52,883 bases of DNA from PCC-6802 sp031388585 (GTDB lineage: Bacteria; Cyanobacteriota; Cyanobacteriia; Pseudanabaenales; Pseudanabaenaceae): NCBI GenBank assembly GCA_031388585.1, contig JANMRU010000390.1, forward strand, positions 1 to 52,883, read 5' to 3'. How positions within the stretch are numbered: position 1 is the stretch's first letter; each line of letters opens with the position of its first letter. Both the position numbers and the translations under genes were made by a program. Positions 7,983-15,664 of the stretch are shown piece after piece. The notes beneath the pieces were generated by a model. The model saw only the letters and a list, made by a program, of their open reading frames with translations, made no database searches and was not told the origin of the DNA.

Positions 7983-8414
7983 TCAAGAATTCTTGAGTTT
8001 TTCAGCTTCCGCACGGATGCGTTCTTCCTGCTCCCTGAGTTCTGGCGTAAATTCTTCTCCAAGGTCTTCCATTTCAAACACAGGACGAATCTCGATTTCG
8101 GATTCTTCAGACATTGGATTAGGGCAGCGTTTTACCCATGCGATCGCTTCTTCCATCGATTTTACTCGCCAGATCCAAAATCCTGCGACCAGCTCGTTTG
8201 TTTCAGTGAAAGGTCCATCGGTGACAATGCGATTTGTGCCAGAAAATCTTACCCGCGCTCCTTTAATGCTGGGATGTAGCCCTTCGCCATCAAGCATAAT
8301 TCCTGCTTTGACCAACTCTTCATTGTATTTTCCCATGTCTGTTAGAAGCTGCTCGCTCGGCATCACACCCGCTTCAGATTCTTTTGTGGCTTTGACCATG
8401 ACAATTACTTTCAT
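7983..8414 (-). CDS. YCII/DGPF-domain protein (paralogue 2)
   Basis: 143 aa, start ATG at 8414 with AGGAGAT upstream. Contains TDGPFTETNELVAGFWIW and the charged C-terminal tail FTPELREQEERIRAEAEKL. About 87% identical to the copy at 3008-3439, so a recent duplication. Unlike that copy it keeps the ECF42-type promoter (8510-8539), 96 bp upstream of the start. YCII proteins are ferredoxin-like-fold dimers; the reaction is unknown for this branch. In Streptomyces and other bacteria DGPF proteins are the typical ECF42-controlled genes, which supports membership in such a regulon here. Confidence 0.92.
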   Translation of the reverse strand: MKVIVMVKATKESEAGVMPSEQLLTDMGKYNEELVKAGIMLDGEGLHPSIKGARVRFSGTNRIVTDGPFTETNELVAGFWIWRVKSMEEAIAWVKRCPNPMSEESEIEIRPVFEMEDLGEEFTPELREQEERIRAEAEKLKNS

Positions 8415-8509
8415 CTTGAGATCTCCTTATAATTTGGAATTTGGCTTTTAGCTATTCGAGGCAGGATTTTGATCTCTGTCATTCGAGGTTAAATCCTTAT
8501 TCTGTAATC

Positions 8510-8539
8510 TAGTCGAATAGAGGTTTGTGAGATCGACAG
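8510..8539 (-). promoter_or_regulatory. Predicted ECF42-type promoter P2
   Basis: Minus strand reads CTGTCGA-N17-CGACTA, identical boxes and spacing to those at 7888-7917 and 10716-10745. The -10-like box lies about 96 bp upstream of the ATG at 8414. Confidence 0.72.
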
Positions 8540-8567
8540 GTTGAGCATATTTTTGGGAAAGTTTGTT

Positions 8568-8954
8568 TTATTCCACTTTGGTGGCGATCCACCACGTCGT
8601 GCCGCCTGCATCCTTCACTCCACCACGCTTATCTTCATCATCTTTTTTGATCGGTTCTTGTACCGACATTGCACCTGCGGCGATCGCGCGTTTATAAGTA
8701 GCGTCAACATCGCTGACATAGATATGCACATGAGATGGCATCGGTGACCAACCATCACCTCCATCTGCGATCATCACTACAGTATCGTCGATGCGAATCT
8801 CAGCATGGATGAGTTTTCCCGCATCGTTAGGAATTCGGCGTAATTCGATGGCGCTAAAGACCTCGACCAAGAATGCGATTGTCGCATCTGCTCCATTGAC
8901 AACCAGATATGGCGAGACACTATTGTAGCCTTCAGGTTTATAAGACGATTCCAT
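8568..8954 (-). CDS. VOC/glyoxalase-fold protein
   Basis: 128 aa, start ATG at 8954 after AGGAGAAT. YNSVSPYLVVNGADATIAFL opens the fold; GKLIHAEIRIDDTVVMIAD is the central strand pair with a likely Glu metal ligand; the end is RGGVKDAGGTTWWIATKVE, a typical PhnB/YdcE-type terminus. Same broad family as the gene at 4089-4559. It lies just upstream of promoter P2 and would be the last gene of the transcript that begins at P1 (10716). Substrate unknown. Confidence 0.87.
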   Translation of the reverse strand: MESSYKPEGYNSVSPYLVVNGADATIAFLVEVFSAIELRRIPNDAGKLIHAEIRIDDTVVMIADGGDGWSPMPSHVHIYVSDVDATYKRAIAAGAMSVQEPIKKDDEDKRGGVKDAGGTTWWIATKVE

Positions 8955-9056
8955 AGATTCTCCTGTGAATATTTTGTATAAGATTCATCGCGATCGCAAC
9001 TATATACCCGAAGGTTTATGACGCGGTTAAGAATGGCAATAGGAATCAATATAGAA

Positions 9057-9239
9057 CTACTTAGTGAGCGACCTTACAGAAGTAGTAGGCTCACTCATAT
9101 TACCTGGAGCAACTTTGCTAGCTGGTGTAAGTATTGGCAATGCCAGTGTTAGCATAGCGATCGCCACTAAACTCAATGCAAAAGAACGCCCGAAATGAGA
9201 ATCTAGCAAGTAATCCTTTTCTGCTTTTTGGGATAACAT
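9057..9239 (-). CDS. Small single-pass membrane protein, 60 aa
   Basis: Start chosen at ATG 9239, 8 nt after AGGAG; a longer frame to 9290 has no ribosome site. One hydrophobic stretch, FALSLVAIAMLTLALPIL, near residues 18-35 could be a membrane anchor or signal sequence, followed by a short Ser/Thr-rich tail. I recognise no family. It sits between a YCII gene and a VOC gene on the same strand, so it may be a membrane component expressed with the array. Confidence 0.6.
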   Translation of the reverse strand: MLSQKAEKDYLLDSHFGRSFALSLVAIAMLTLALPILTPASKVAPGNMSEPTTSVRSLTK

Positions 9240-9305
9240 AGGAATATCTCCTAAACTTAAATTTGTCAGTGATGTATCAAGTAAAACCACTACACTTTGG
9301 CTATA

Positions 9306-9665
9306 CTACAGCTCTGATGGAAGAACCGACAGTTCCACGATTGGACGAATTTCGACAGTGCCTTTACGAGCGGATGGAATGCGTTCGGCGATCGCGATCG
9401 CTTCGTCGAGATCCTGCGCATCGACCAAGAAGTAGCCACCGAGTTGTTCGCGGGTTTCTGCAAATGGGCCATCGGTGACAAGCTTTTTTCCGTCGCGCAC
9501 CCGAACACTGGTTGCTGTTGAAATAGAATCTAGTGGCGAAGCGCCTAAAAATTGACCGTTCGCGTTAAGTTCGTGAGTCAGTTGTGTAGACTCCACGTAG
9601 CATTTCTCCCGCTCGCTCTCAGTCCAGGCATTTTCGTCACTGTAAATGAGCAATATATACTTCAT
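9306..9665 (-). CDS. YCII/DGPF-domain protein
   Basis: 119 aa. MKYILLIYSDENAW opening, VTDGPFAETREQLGGYFLV centre and the C-terminal GTVEIRPIVEL are the standard DGPF-domain blocks. Start ATG at 9665; the upstream GAGGTAAA is a plausible ribosome site. It belongs to a different YCII branch from the copies at 3008 and 7983 and is closest to the one at 10296. Third gene of the presumed transcript from promoter P1. No enzymatic role is established for this branch. Confidence 0.92.
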   Translation of the reverse strand: MKYILLIYSDENAWTESEREKCYVESTQLTHELNANGQFLGASPLDSISTATSVRVRDGKKLVTDGPFAETREQLGGYFLVDAQDLDEAIAIAERIPSARKGTVEIRPIVELSVLPSEL

Positions 9666-9717
9666 AATTTACCTCTCGAATTTTGCTAAACAGACACAAG
9701 TAAACATATCCAAAGAA

Positions 9718-10197
9718 CTAGTTCTGCCGCCGATAATGCGCGGTCATAAAAAGCTTCCATTTGCCGTTATCCTCTAGAATCTGAGATTTCATTACCCGAT
9801 GGTCGTCGCTGACAAACTCAATAATGTCCTGGTACTTGGCGATCGCACTATTACTAAAGTTAGGTCCTTCAGAATCCAGCGTGAGAATTTTTTCAGCATC
9901 ATCGAGGGAGCCGTTATAGGGCCAGAGATGTGTCATCATTGATGCAATAAACGTCCCTACAAAGCGATCGCTTTTCGTGTCGAAGCCCAGTGTCATGATT
10001 GTTTTACCCGAACTACCATCAGGCATATTGCCCTCGCCTTCTGCAATAATCCAAAGGCCACCGAGCGATCGCACGACTTCAGTTCCTATGGTCTTAGTGG
10101 GTGGTAAATCGGTTCCCATACTGCACTCGGATTCCCAAGTCCATTCGCCAATAAATCGATCTAGCCATTGGTGTTGTTTTTGAGGTTCAGCGTTCAT
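9718..10197 (-). CDS. DUF1579 family protein
   Basis: 159 aa. HQWLDRFIGEWTWESECSMG at the start and GTEVVRSLGGLWIIAEGEG are the defining blocks of DUF1579, small beta-barrel proteins resembling lipocalin or THAP4-like folds with unknown ligand. Later blocks TIMTLGFDTKSDRFVGTFI and a KWKLFMTAHYRR ending agree. Start ATG at 10197 after AAGGAGAAA. DUF1579 genes recur next to YCII genes in ECF-sigma loci. It lies between two YCII genes, with gaps of 52 and 98 bp. Confidence 0.88.
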   Translation of the reverse strand: MNAEPQKQHQWLDRFIGEWTWESECSMGTDLPPTKTIGTEVVRSLGGLWIIAEGEGNMPDGSSGKTIMTLGFDTKSDRFVGTFIASMMTHLWPYNGSLDDAEKILTLDSEGPNFSNSAIAKYQDIIEFVSDDHRVMKSQILEDNGKWKLFMTAHYRRQN

Positions 10198-10295
10198 TGT
10201 TTTTCTCCTTAATAATCAAAAAGTTTTTCAAATATTCCCATTTCCCAACAAAATTTGTCTGCAATCTAGAACAGGTATTTTGTTGCTATTCTCGC

Positions 10296-10676
10296 TTATT
10301 GCTTCCTAGCTTCAATGAGCGCTTGGATCTCCACATCGGCAGGACGAATCTCGAAGGGACCAAAGCGCACGCCTGGATGTTTCGATATCAATTGGATTGC
10401 GTGATTAAGGTCTCTTGCTTCTAGGAAAAGGATGCCGCCAAGTTGCTCCTTAGTCTCAGCAAAAGGGCCATCAGTAACCATCACTTTCCCATTCTGATAT
10501 CGCAGCGTTGCGGAGCTTCTGAAGCTTTGAAGAGCCTCTCCTCCAATAAAGTGTCCACTTCTACGTAGCTCGTCGTCGTAGGAAAAGCATTCCTCCATGA
10601 GAACGGTTTGCTCGACTTCGGGTATCTCATCCCACTTAGTTTCATCTATATATCCAAGGCATACAAATTTCATCAT
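10296..10676 (-). CDS. YCII/DGPF-domain protein, first gene behind predicted ECF42 promoter P1
   Basis: 126 aa. MMKFVCLGYIDETKW, VTDGPFAETKEQLGGILFLEA and GPFEIRPADVEIQAL mark a DGPF-type YCII protein. The start at 10676 is preceded by GGAGGTAATG. The ECF42-type promoter at 10716-10745 lies 40 bp upstream, giving a short leader. It heads the left-going run 10676, 10197, 9665, 9239, 8954. In other bacteria such a gene commonly sits immediately beside its ECF42 sigma gene; here a sigma remnant lies beyond an inserted toxin-antitoxin pair. Confidence 0.92.
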   Translation of the reverse strand: MMKFVCLGYIDETKWDEIPEVEQTVLMEECFSYDDELRRSGHFIGGEALQSFRSSATLRYQNGKVMVTDGPFAETKEQLGGILFLEARDLNHAIQLISKHPGVRFGPFEIRPADVEIQALIEARKQ

Positions 10677-10715
10677 TACCTCCAGAACTCAAACTAAATT
10701 TTTGCTTTCATTTAG

Positions 10716-10745
10716 TAGTCGTTTGGCAAGTCATGCGATCGACAG
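10716..10745 (-). promoter_or_regulatory. Predicted ECF42-type promoter P1
   Basis: Minus strand reads CTGTCGA-N17-CGACTA, same boxes and same spacing as P2 and P3. It ends 40 bp before the start of the YCII gene at 10676. Confidence 0.74.
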
Positions 10746-10901
10746 CATTTTAAAAATAAGCGTAAAGTATTGTTTGACCTAATTCATCAAGGCAGTTGTC
10801 AGAAAACCAACGCTATGTTAGCCCCGCGATCGCCGTTAGCAAATTATTTGGCTAGAAAAACCTATAATTTAGATAACTAATTAGTTAAGGGCAAAAGTCT
10901 G

Positions 10902-11132
10902 ATGGTTACTTTAGAAAATGTCCTGGAGTTGGCAAATCAGCTAACTGATGAGCAGCAGGAAATGCTATCAGAAATTGTAAAAAAACGCTTGCATGAGTCT
11001 AGACGCAAACAAATTATCCAAGATTGTCGTGAGGCGGTCGCCGAGTTTAAAGCAGGTGGATTGAAGCCTATGACTGCTCAAGAAGCGATTACCGAGTTAG
11101 AACTTTATCTCAATAGTCCAGAAATTGAATGA
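10902..11132 (+). CDS. Antitoxin of a type II toxin-antitoxin pair
   Basis: 76 aa, rich in charged residues and predicted helical: MVTLENVLELANQLTDEQQEML, then a basic stretch KKRLHESRRKQ and a C-terminal acidic tail. This N-terminal pattern is common in cyanobacterial antitoxins paired with RelE/ParE-fold toxins. The stop codon overlaps the toxin start (ATGA, 11129-11132), the usual coupling in such modules. It should bind and neutralise the toxin and repress its own promoter. It is the only plus-strand pair inside a minus-strand neighbourhood. Confidence 0.8.
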   Translation: MVTLENVLELANQLTDEQQEMLSEIVKKRLHESRRKQIIQDCREAVAEFKAGGLKPMTAQEAITELELYLNSPEIE

Positions 11133-11413
11133 AAAAGTTAATCCTAACCGCCAAATTCACGAGAGCACTTCGTAAGTTTGGACAGCGTGACGATCGAATT
11201 AAAGCACAGGTTAAAAAGGCATTGGAGCTTATGGAAGAAGATGTCTTTGTACCTAAGCTGAATACTCATCAACTTAGGGGTGAATTCACAGGATTTTATG
11301 CATCTTCATGTGGCTATGATTGTCGCATCATTTTTACAATTGAGAAAGAACAATATACTGGGGAAGAATTCATTGTTTTAGTCAACATTGGTACTCATGA
11401 TGAAGTTTATTGA
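11129..11413 (+). CDS. RelE/YafQ-type toxin (ribosome-dependent mRNA interferase family)
   Basis: 94 aa. KLILTAKFTRALRKFGQRDDRIK is the basic N-terminal helix region of RelE/YafQ toxins; QLRGEFTGFYASSCGYDCRIIFTI matches the central strands, with Leu-x-Gly and the later Arg; the end LVNIGTHDEVY is the classic toxin tail (IGTHDEVY) found in YafQ/RelE and HigB relatives. It probably cleaves mRNA on the ribosome when free of the antitoxin. Length is normal and no disruption is seen. The pair is flanked by short repeats of the sigma-gene 3' end (see findings). Confidence 0.87.
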   Translation: MKKLILTAKFTRALRKFGQRDDRIKAQVKKALELMEEDVFVPKLNTHQLRGEFTGFYASSCGYDCRIIFTIEKEQYTGEEFIVLVNIGTHDEVY

Positions 11414-11444
11414 TTCTTGGATGCGATCTACAGTGAGTAGTTTT

Positions 11445-11845
11445 TTAGCCTAATTCATCAAGACGTTTTTCGAGAAATCTTCGCTCTGGTTCCTGCTTTG
11501 CGATCGCATGAGATCGTCTTCTACATCTTCGTCGTCCTTTGCTCTGGTGTCACTCATGTCAATTTGTTGAGAAAAGTCAGCTAAAGATGCATCGAAGCGG
11601 GCGCGCGGGTGAATGGTGTCAATCGCTCGGAAGCGCCCCACCGAAACGAGCCAAGCTCGTGGGTTGGCGGGTATATCGTCACGCGGCCATCGCTCTACAG
11701 CTACCGAGAAGGCTTCATGAATTGCTTCTTCGACAAGGTCAAAATCTCCCAGCAGTTGGATCGAGGTAGCAAAAACTCGACGCGACTCAGTGCGGCAGAG
11801 ATTTTCCACCAATTCACTTACTTGTTTCTTTGTATGCTCATTCAT
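11445..11845 (-). pseudogene. Internally deleted ECF42-type sigma factor gene
   Basis: The first about 107 codons match the intact sigma factor at 37921-39174 closely (VSELVENLCRTESRRVFATS..., NPRAWLVSVGRFRAIDT). Sequence then jumps straight to the last about 20 codons of that gene, in another reading frame: in the +1 frame it reads AIAKQEPERRFLEKRLDELG and a stop, matching the intact C-terminus. About 850 bp are missing, and the junction falls at a GCGATCGC octamer. Region 4 and the whole C-terminal extension are gone, so the product cannot be a working sigma factor. The upstream 98 bp are also shared with the intact copy. Confidence 0.88.
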
Positions 11846-12311
11846 AAGTCGGATTCTCAACGCTCTAAGGATTGGGTTTCCATATTTGTGATTCTAATAC
11901 CTGATTTGATTTTTGTACCAATATCGAAACAAAGCTTTACATAGATGTTCGATGATGAACCGATAAAATCCCTATAGGCGGCTACAGGGGCATTATTGAC
12001 TAATGGGAACTTATAGCCAATGCGTTTCAAAATCTGCAAAGTACCATAGAGCAATCGATTTGCAGCAGTTTTTGATCGAGTCCACCACAAAAAATAGGTC
12101 GTAGGGGCGGAGCCCACGCATGGGTTTTAGTCATTTTATCCGTGGCGGTTTTGATTGCAATTGGCTGTAAATGGGAAAATGAGATCGCGATCTATTAACC
12201 GATTCATTTGCAGTAATTGCCAGCGAGCCAACATTTTGGGGATAATAGAAGGGGCTACTCGATAGCCCATATGCTCATTTAACAGCGGCTATTTTTAGCA
12301 ATAATCTCTCT
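11846..12311. other. 466-bp region without a convincing gene
   Basis: Bases 11846-11944 resemble the region upstream of the intact sigma gene (39175-39272), so the sigma duplication carried its leader with it. The rest holds no gene I can support. A minus-strand open frame at 11857-12117 runs through the duplicated leader and has no known domain. A short inverted repeat GGGGCGGAGCCC occurs near 12103. Confidence 0.5.
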
Positions 12312-12644
12312 ATGCCTGAAGAAATAAAGACCGAACAAGTAACCTCACAACCAGTTCCGCCTACACCACTTAAAAACCTCATTGGTGCAGCAATCTCCGC
12401 GCTCCTAGCTTCAGGTTTATACCTACTTACAAATAATGTGGCGCACAAACTAGCACTTAGCCCATTTCGCGATGCTGAATCTCTCTCGGCCAGGATTGGG
12501 GCGATCGTGCGCACCTTTTTATTAGCTGTAGGGACTGGGGTAACGATGATTTTTGCCGTAGTGGCTGTCGGACTTGTGCTTTTAACAATTCAGCAGGTGT
12601 GGCAGATCCTATTTAACCGACAATCAGAAAATCAAAAGGGGTAA
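12312..12644 (+). CDS. Small membrane protein, DUF3082-like
   Basis: 110 aa. A charged, Pro-rich N-terminus (about 20 residues) is followed by PLKNLIGAAISALLASGLYLL, the first membrane helix, and a second long hydrophobic helix TFLLAVGTGVTMIFAVVAVG around residues 67-95, ending in a basic tail. This layout and the PFRDAESLSARIGAIVRT loop resemble DUF3082, a family of cyanobacteria and plastids with two helices and no known role. Start ATG at 12312. It stands alone on the plus strand. Family call is from memory of the pattern, moderately sure. Confidence 0.6.
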   Translation: MPEEIKTEQVTSQPVPPTPLKNLIGAAISALLASGLYLLTNNVAHKLALSPFRDAESLSARIGAIVRTFLLAVGTGVTMIFAVVAVGLVLLTIQQVWQILFNRQSENQKG

Positions 12645-12663
12645 GTCCGAAAACCTACCCCTT
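12636..12663. terminator. Hairpin terminator after the DUF3082-like gene
   Basis: AAGGGGTAAGT pairs with ACCTACCCCTT (one mismatch) around a 6-nt loop, overlapping the stop region of the 12312-12644 gene. It could serve both this gene and the convergent gene ending at 12710. Confidence 0.5.
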
Positions 12664-12709
12664 AAATCTCATTTATTCTACTTAGTTAGTTCAACTGGAC
12701 TCAAATATC

Positions 12710-13387
12710 CTAATCTCCACCACGGGTGAAAGAGATAGAGCGATTTGTCGTCAAATTGATCGCAGATTTTGGCTCGATAACCGTTGCATTTGGTGCTGTG
12801 GTATTCCCAATGACTGCGCCTGCGGCCGCACCAGCTAGAATTTCTTCAGTGGCGATCGCGCGATCGCCAGTTACCGCCGCTAGAATAGAAGCACCAGCGG
12901 CACCAATTGCCACATCAGTGGCGATCGCCCCAATGCTGGTTTCGCGTGGATCCTTGGTATCCTTAATCACATCAGACTCCGCACTAACAGCGACTGTCGA
13001 ACCTCTGCTAGTGAGAGTTCTAGCGATGAACTTAGAGCCACCATTAGTAGGCGCAAATTCACCTTCAATCGTAGCTCCCACAGGAATTACGACTATGCCG
13101 TTGTTGCCAATAACATCCTGTTCCACTCGCAGTTTCGCAGGGAGTCGCTGACCTGAGTTGACGTAGACAGTTTCCTCGCCGATCAGCTTAGTGACGATGG
13201 TTTGCCCTGATGGGATAGTGAAAGTTGACCGAAATACCTGCGCAATCCGCTGTTGGCTCTGCAAGTTGCCAGTATCGCTAAGTTCCTTGCTGAACCGCGC
13301 CGCGTAAGTTGGAGCAACTCCCAAGCTAGCGATCGCAACACTCAAAAGCGAACTAACCGATAGAAATGAAATGTGACGCGATTTCAT
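12710..13387 (-). CDS. Secreted Ala/Gly-rich protein of unknown function
   Basis: 225 aa. A signal peptide is clear: SFLSVSSLLSVAIASLGV with cleavage likely after APTYA. The mature part has a beta-rich block FTIPSGQTIVTKLIGEETVYV..., with GIVVIPVGATIEGEFAP, which recalls the pseudopilus- or TrbI-like barrel modules used in envelope-spanning proteins. Then comes a small-residue stretch AIGAAGASILAAVTGD...EEILAGAAAGAVIG resembling a glycine-zipper membrane segment. Probably periplasmic or outer-membrane associated. Convergent with the gene at 12312 and 12 bp downstream of ftsH. Function not known. Confidence 0.75.
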   Translation of the reverse strand: MKSRHISFLSVSSLLSVAIASLGVAPTYAARFSKELSDTGNLQSQQRIAQVFRSTFTIPSGQTIVTKLIGEETVYVNSGQRLPAKLRVEQDVIGNNGIVVIPVGATIEGEFAPTNGGSKFIARTLTSRGSTVAVSAESDVIKDTKDPRETSIGAIATDVAIGAAGASILAAVTGDRAIATEEILAGAAAGAVIGNTTAPNATVIEPKSAINLTTNRSISFTRGGD

Positions 13388-13399
13388 ATATTTGCCCTA

Positions 13400-15337
13400 C
13401 TAGGCTAAAGATGTTTCTTTTGTCTCTTCAAGACGCGCGGTTGTATGACCTGGTTCCCCATGACTGCCAGCAGGTGCTTGCACCTTCGCGAGCAGTTCAT
13501 ATAAGGTTTCGCCCTCAATTACTTCCGATTCCAATAACTTCTCAGAAATTGTTTCTAGAAGGGCATGATTTTCCTTAAGAATGGCCAGGGCACTATGGTG
13601 CGCAGACTCTACAATATCTTTGATTTCTTTGTCAATCATTTCAGCGGTGTGCGGGCTCAGGCTGCGTCCGCTATTCATGCCGCCCAGGAAGTCATTTTGA
13701 CGCTTCTGGTAAGCTAAGGGCCCTAACACTGTGCTCATACCGTAGCTAGTAACCATCTGCTCAGCCATTTCTGTGGCACGTTGCAGGTCATTCGCCGCAC
13801 CAGTAGTGATGCTACCAAAAATGAGTTCTTCAGCCGATCTGCCGCCTAATAGTGTAGCAATCTGGGCTTGAATTTCCTCTTTGCTCATCAAGAAGCGATC
13901 TTCGGTTGGCAATTGCAGGGTATAACCCAGAGCTGCCATGCCTCGTGGCACGATTGAAATCTTTTCCACTTTGCCGCTACCAGGTGTCAGTGACCCTACC
14001 AGAGCATGTCCGACTTCATGATAGGCCACGATCCGCTTCTCTTTCTCATTCAAGACACGGCTCTTTTTCTCTAGACCCGCCACAACTCTCTCGATCGCCT
14101 CATTAAAGTCAGCGATCGCGACAGAATCTCGTCCAGCACGGGCAGCTAACAATGCAGCTTCATTCACTAAGTTAGCAAGATCGGCACCAGAAAAACCAGA
14201 TGTGCGGGTGGCGATCGTCTTCAGGTCAGAACCTGGAGCTAAGGTCACCTTACGAGCATGAATATTCAAGATCGCTTCACGACCGCTCTTGTCAGGGCGA
14301 TCGACTAATACCTGGCGATCGAACCGACCCGGACGAAGTAAAGCTGGATCGAGAACTTCAGGACGGTTGGTGGCAGCCAGGACAATTACTGTGGAACCAT
14401 CAGCTGCAAACCCATCCATTTCTGTAAGCAGTTGGTTGAGTGTCTGCTCTCGTTCATCATTACCGCCATAGAAGCCATTGCTGGCGCGAGATTTACCGAT
14501 CGCATCTAGCTCATCGATAAACACAATACAAGGAGATTGTTTCTTGGCTTGCTCGAACAGATCGCGAACCCGCGAAGAACCAACACCTACAAATAGCTCG
14601 ACAAATTCACTGCCAGAAATGCTAAAGAAAGGTACACCTGCTTCACCAGCAACAGCCTTAGCCAGCATAGTTTTACCAGTACCTGGAGGCCCTATGAGTA
14701 ATACTCCCTTAGGAATCTTGGCCCCGAGACGGGTATATTGTTCTGGCGTTTTGAGGAACTTCACAATCTCTTCGAGTTCTACTTTTGATTCATCAACACC
14801 AGCGACATCCGAGAAGAGTACTTTGGGAGCATCGCCTTCGACATAGACTTTGGCCTTGCTTTTACCAATTTGCAAGCCTCCCGCGCCGCCACCGCCAGCA
14901 CCACGACTAAACAACTGGAAGATACCGACAAAGATTAATGGTGGAATCACCCAGCCAAGTAAAGTGCCAAACCAATTATTCTTGGCGATCGGTGCGGCAG
15001 CGAATTCTACACCATTCTGTTCTAGGAGCTTAGGCAACTCCAAGTCAAAAATGGGTGTAGTTGCAAGAATTTGATTTGGAGTTTCTGCCGCTTCTCCAGT
15101 TTCCACAGCATCACCTCGGAGTTGATAGGTGATCTGATCCTGCGCAATTGATACCCGAGATACATGATTAGCCTTCACTTCATGGATAAAGAGGCTGTAG
15201 GGAACCCGTGGGATCTGGGGACCAAATAGAAAAGGAGTAAGGAAGTTGAAAATCAGCAGACCCGCACCAACCAGCAACAAGACATTGCCAATCAGTCGGG
15301 AACGCATCTGCTTCGGATCTTGGTTTTTAATAGCCAT
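13400..15337 (-). CDS. ftsH: ATP-dependent zinc metalloprotease FtsH
   Basis: 645 aa membrane-anchored AAA+ protease that extracts and degrades membrane proteins; in cyanobacteria FtsH complexes clear damaged D1 during photosystem II repair and control other membrane proteins. Two membrane helices (about residues 16-38 and 122-142) flank a periplasmic or lumenal segment. The AAA domain has Walker A GPPGTGKT, Walker B IVFIDELDAIG, and the second region of homology ATNRPEVLDPALLRPGRFDR. The protease site is YHEVGHALVG (HExxH). A Gly-rich linker GAGGGGAGG follows helix 2. Which of the four cyanobacterial FtsH types this is cannot be settled by eye. Confidence 0.96.
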   Translation of the reverse strand: MAIKNQDPKQMRSRLIGNVLLLVGAGLLIFNFLTPFLFGPQIPRVPYSLFIHEVKANHVSRVSIAQDQITYQLRGDAVETGEAAETPNQILATTPIFDLELPKLLEQNGVEFAAAPIAKNNWFGTLLGWVIPPLIFVGIFQLFSRGAGGGGAGGLQIGKSKAKVYVEGDAPKVLFSDVAGVDESKVELEEIVKFLKTPEQYTRLGAKIPKGVLLIGPPGTGKTMLAKAVAGEAGVPFFSISGSEFVELFVGVGSSRVRDLFEQAKKQSPCIVFIDELDAIGKSRASNGFYGGNDEREQTLNQLLTEMDGFAADGSTVIVLAATNRPEVLDPALLRPGRFDRQVLVDRPDKSGREAILNIHARKVTLAPGSDLKTIATRTSGFSGADLANLVNEAALLAARAGRDSVAIADFNEAIERVVAGLEKKSRVLNEKEKRIVAYHEVGHALVGSLTPGSGKVEKISIVPRGMAALGYTLQLPTEDRFLMSKEEIQAQIATLLGGRSAEELIFGSITTGAANDLQRATEMAEQMVTSYGMSTVLGPLAYQKRQNDFLGGMNSGRSLSPHTAEMIDKEIKDIVESAHHSALAILKENHALLETISEKLLESEVIEGETLYELLAKVQAPAGSHGEPGHTTARLEETKETSLA

Positions 15338-15664
15338 AAGCTTAAAACTTTTTTCGTTATATTTCTACACACAATTATAGAGTGAGAAGCTCACAATGCA
15401 CCAAGTGCCTATTGGTATAGTTATCCGTACAGATTTAAGGGTTGCTTATATTACTTTTGGGCTAGAAGTTGCTCTAGCCCAGGAATAGACTGAAGTTGGC
15501 ATTATGATATTGATAGGCAGCCTAGCGCATTGGCAAGAAGTAGCTCAGGCCCGAAATATTAACCCCAACCGAAATAGCAGCACTTAATGTAAGGAATACG
15601 TCCTGAGATCGAGATGTCAGATACCTTGTTCGCCGAATTTTGTCAGATCGACTTTAATTCCTTG
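15338..15664. other. 327-bp intergenic region between kinase and ftsH
   Basis: Lies downstream of the kinase gene (stop side at 15665) and upstream of ftsH, both on the minus strand, so the ftsH promoter should be here. A short hairpin GTGAG-AAG-CTCAC is at 15382-15394. No open frame, RNA gene or named motif seen. Confidence 0.5.

Noticed and set aside
11857..12117. 86-aa minus-strand open frame as a gene or transposase remnant
   Set aside because: It runs through the duplicated sigma leader, has no recognisable domain and no good start.
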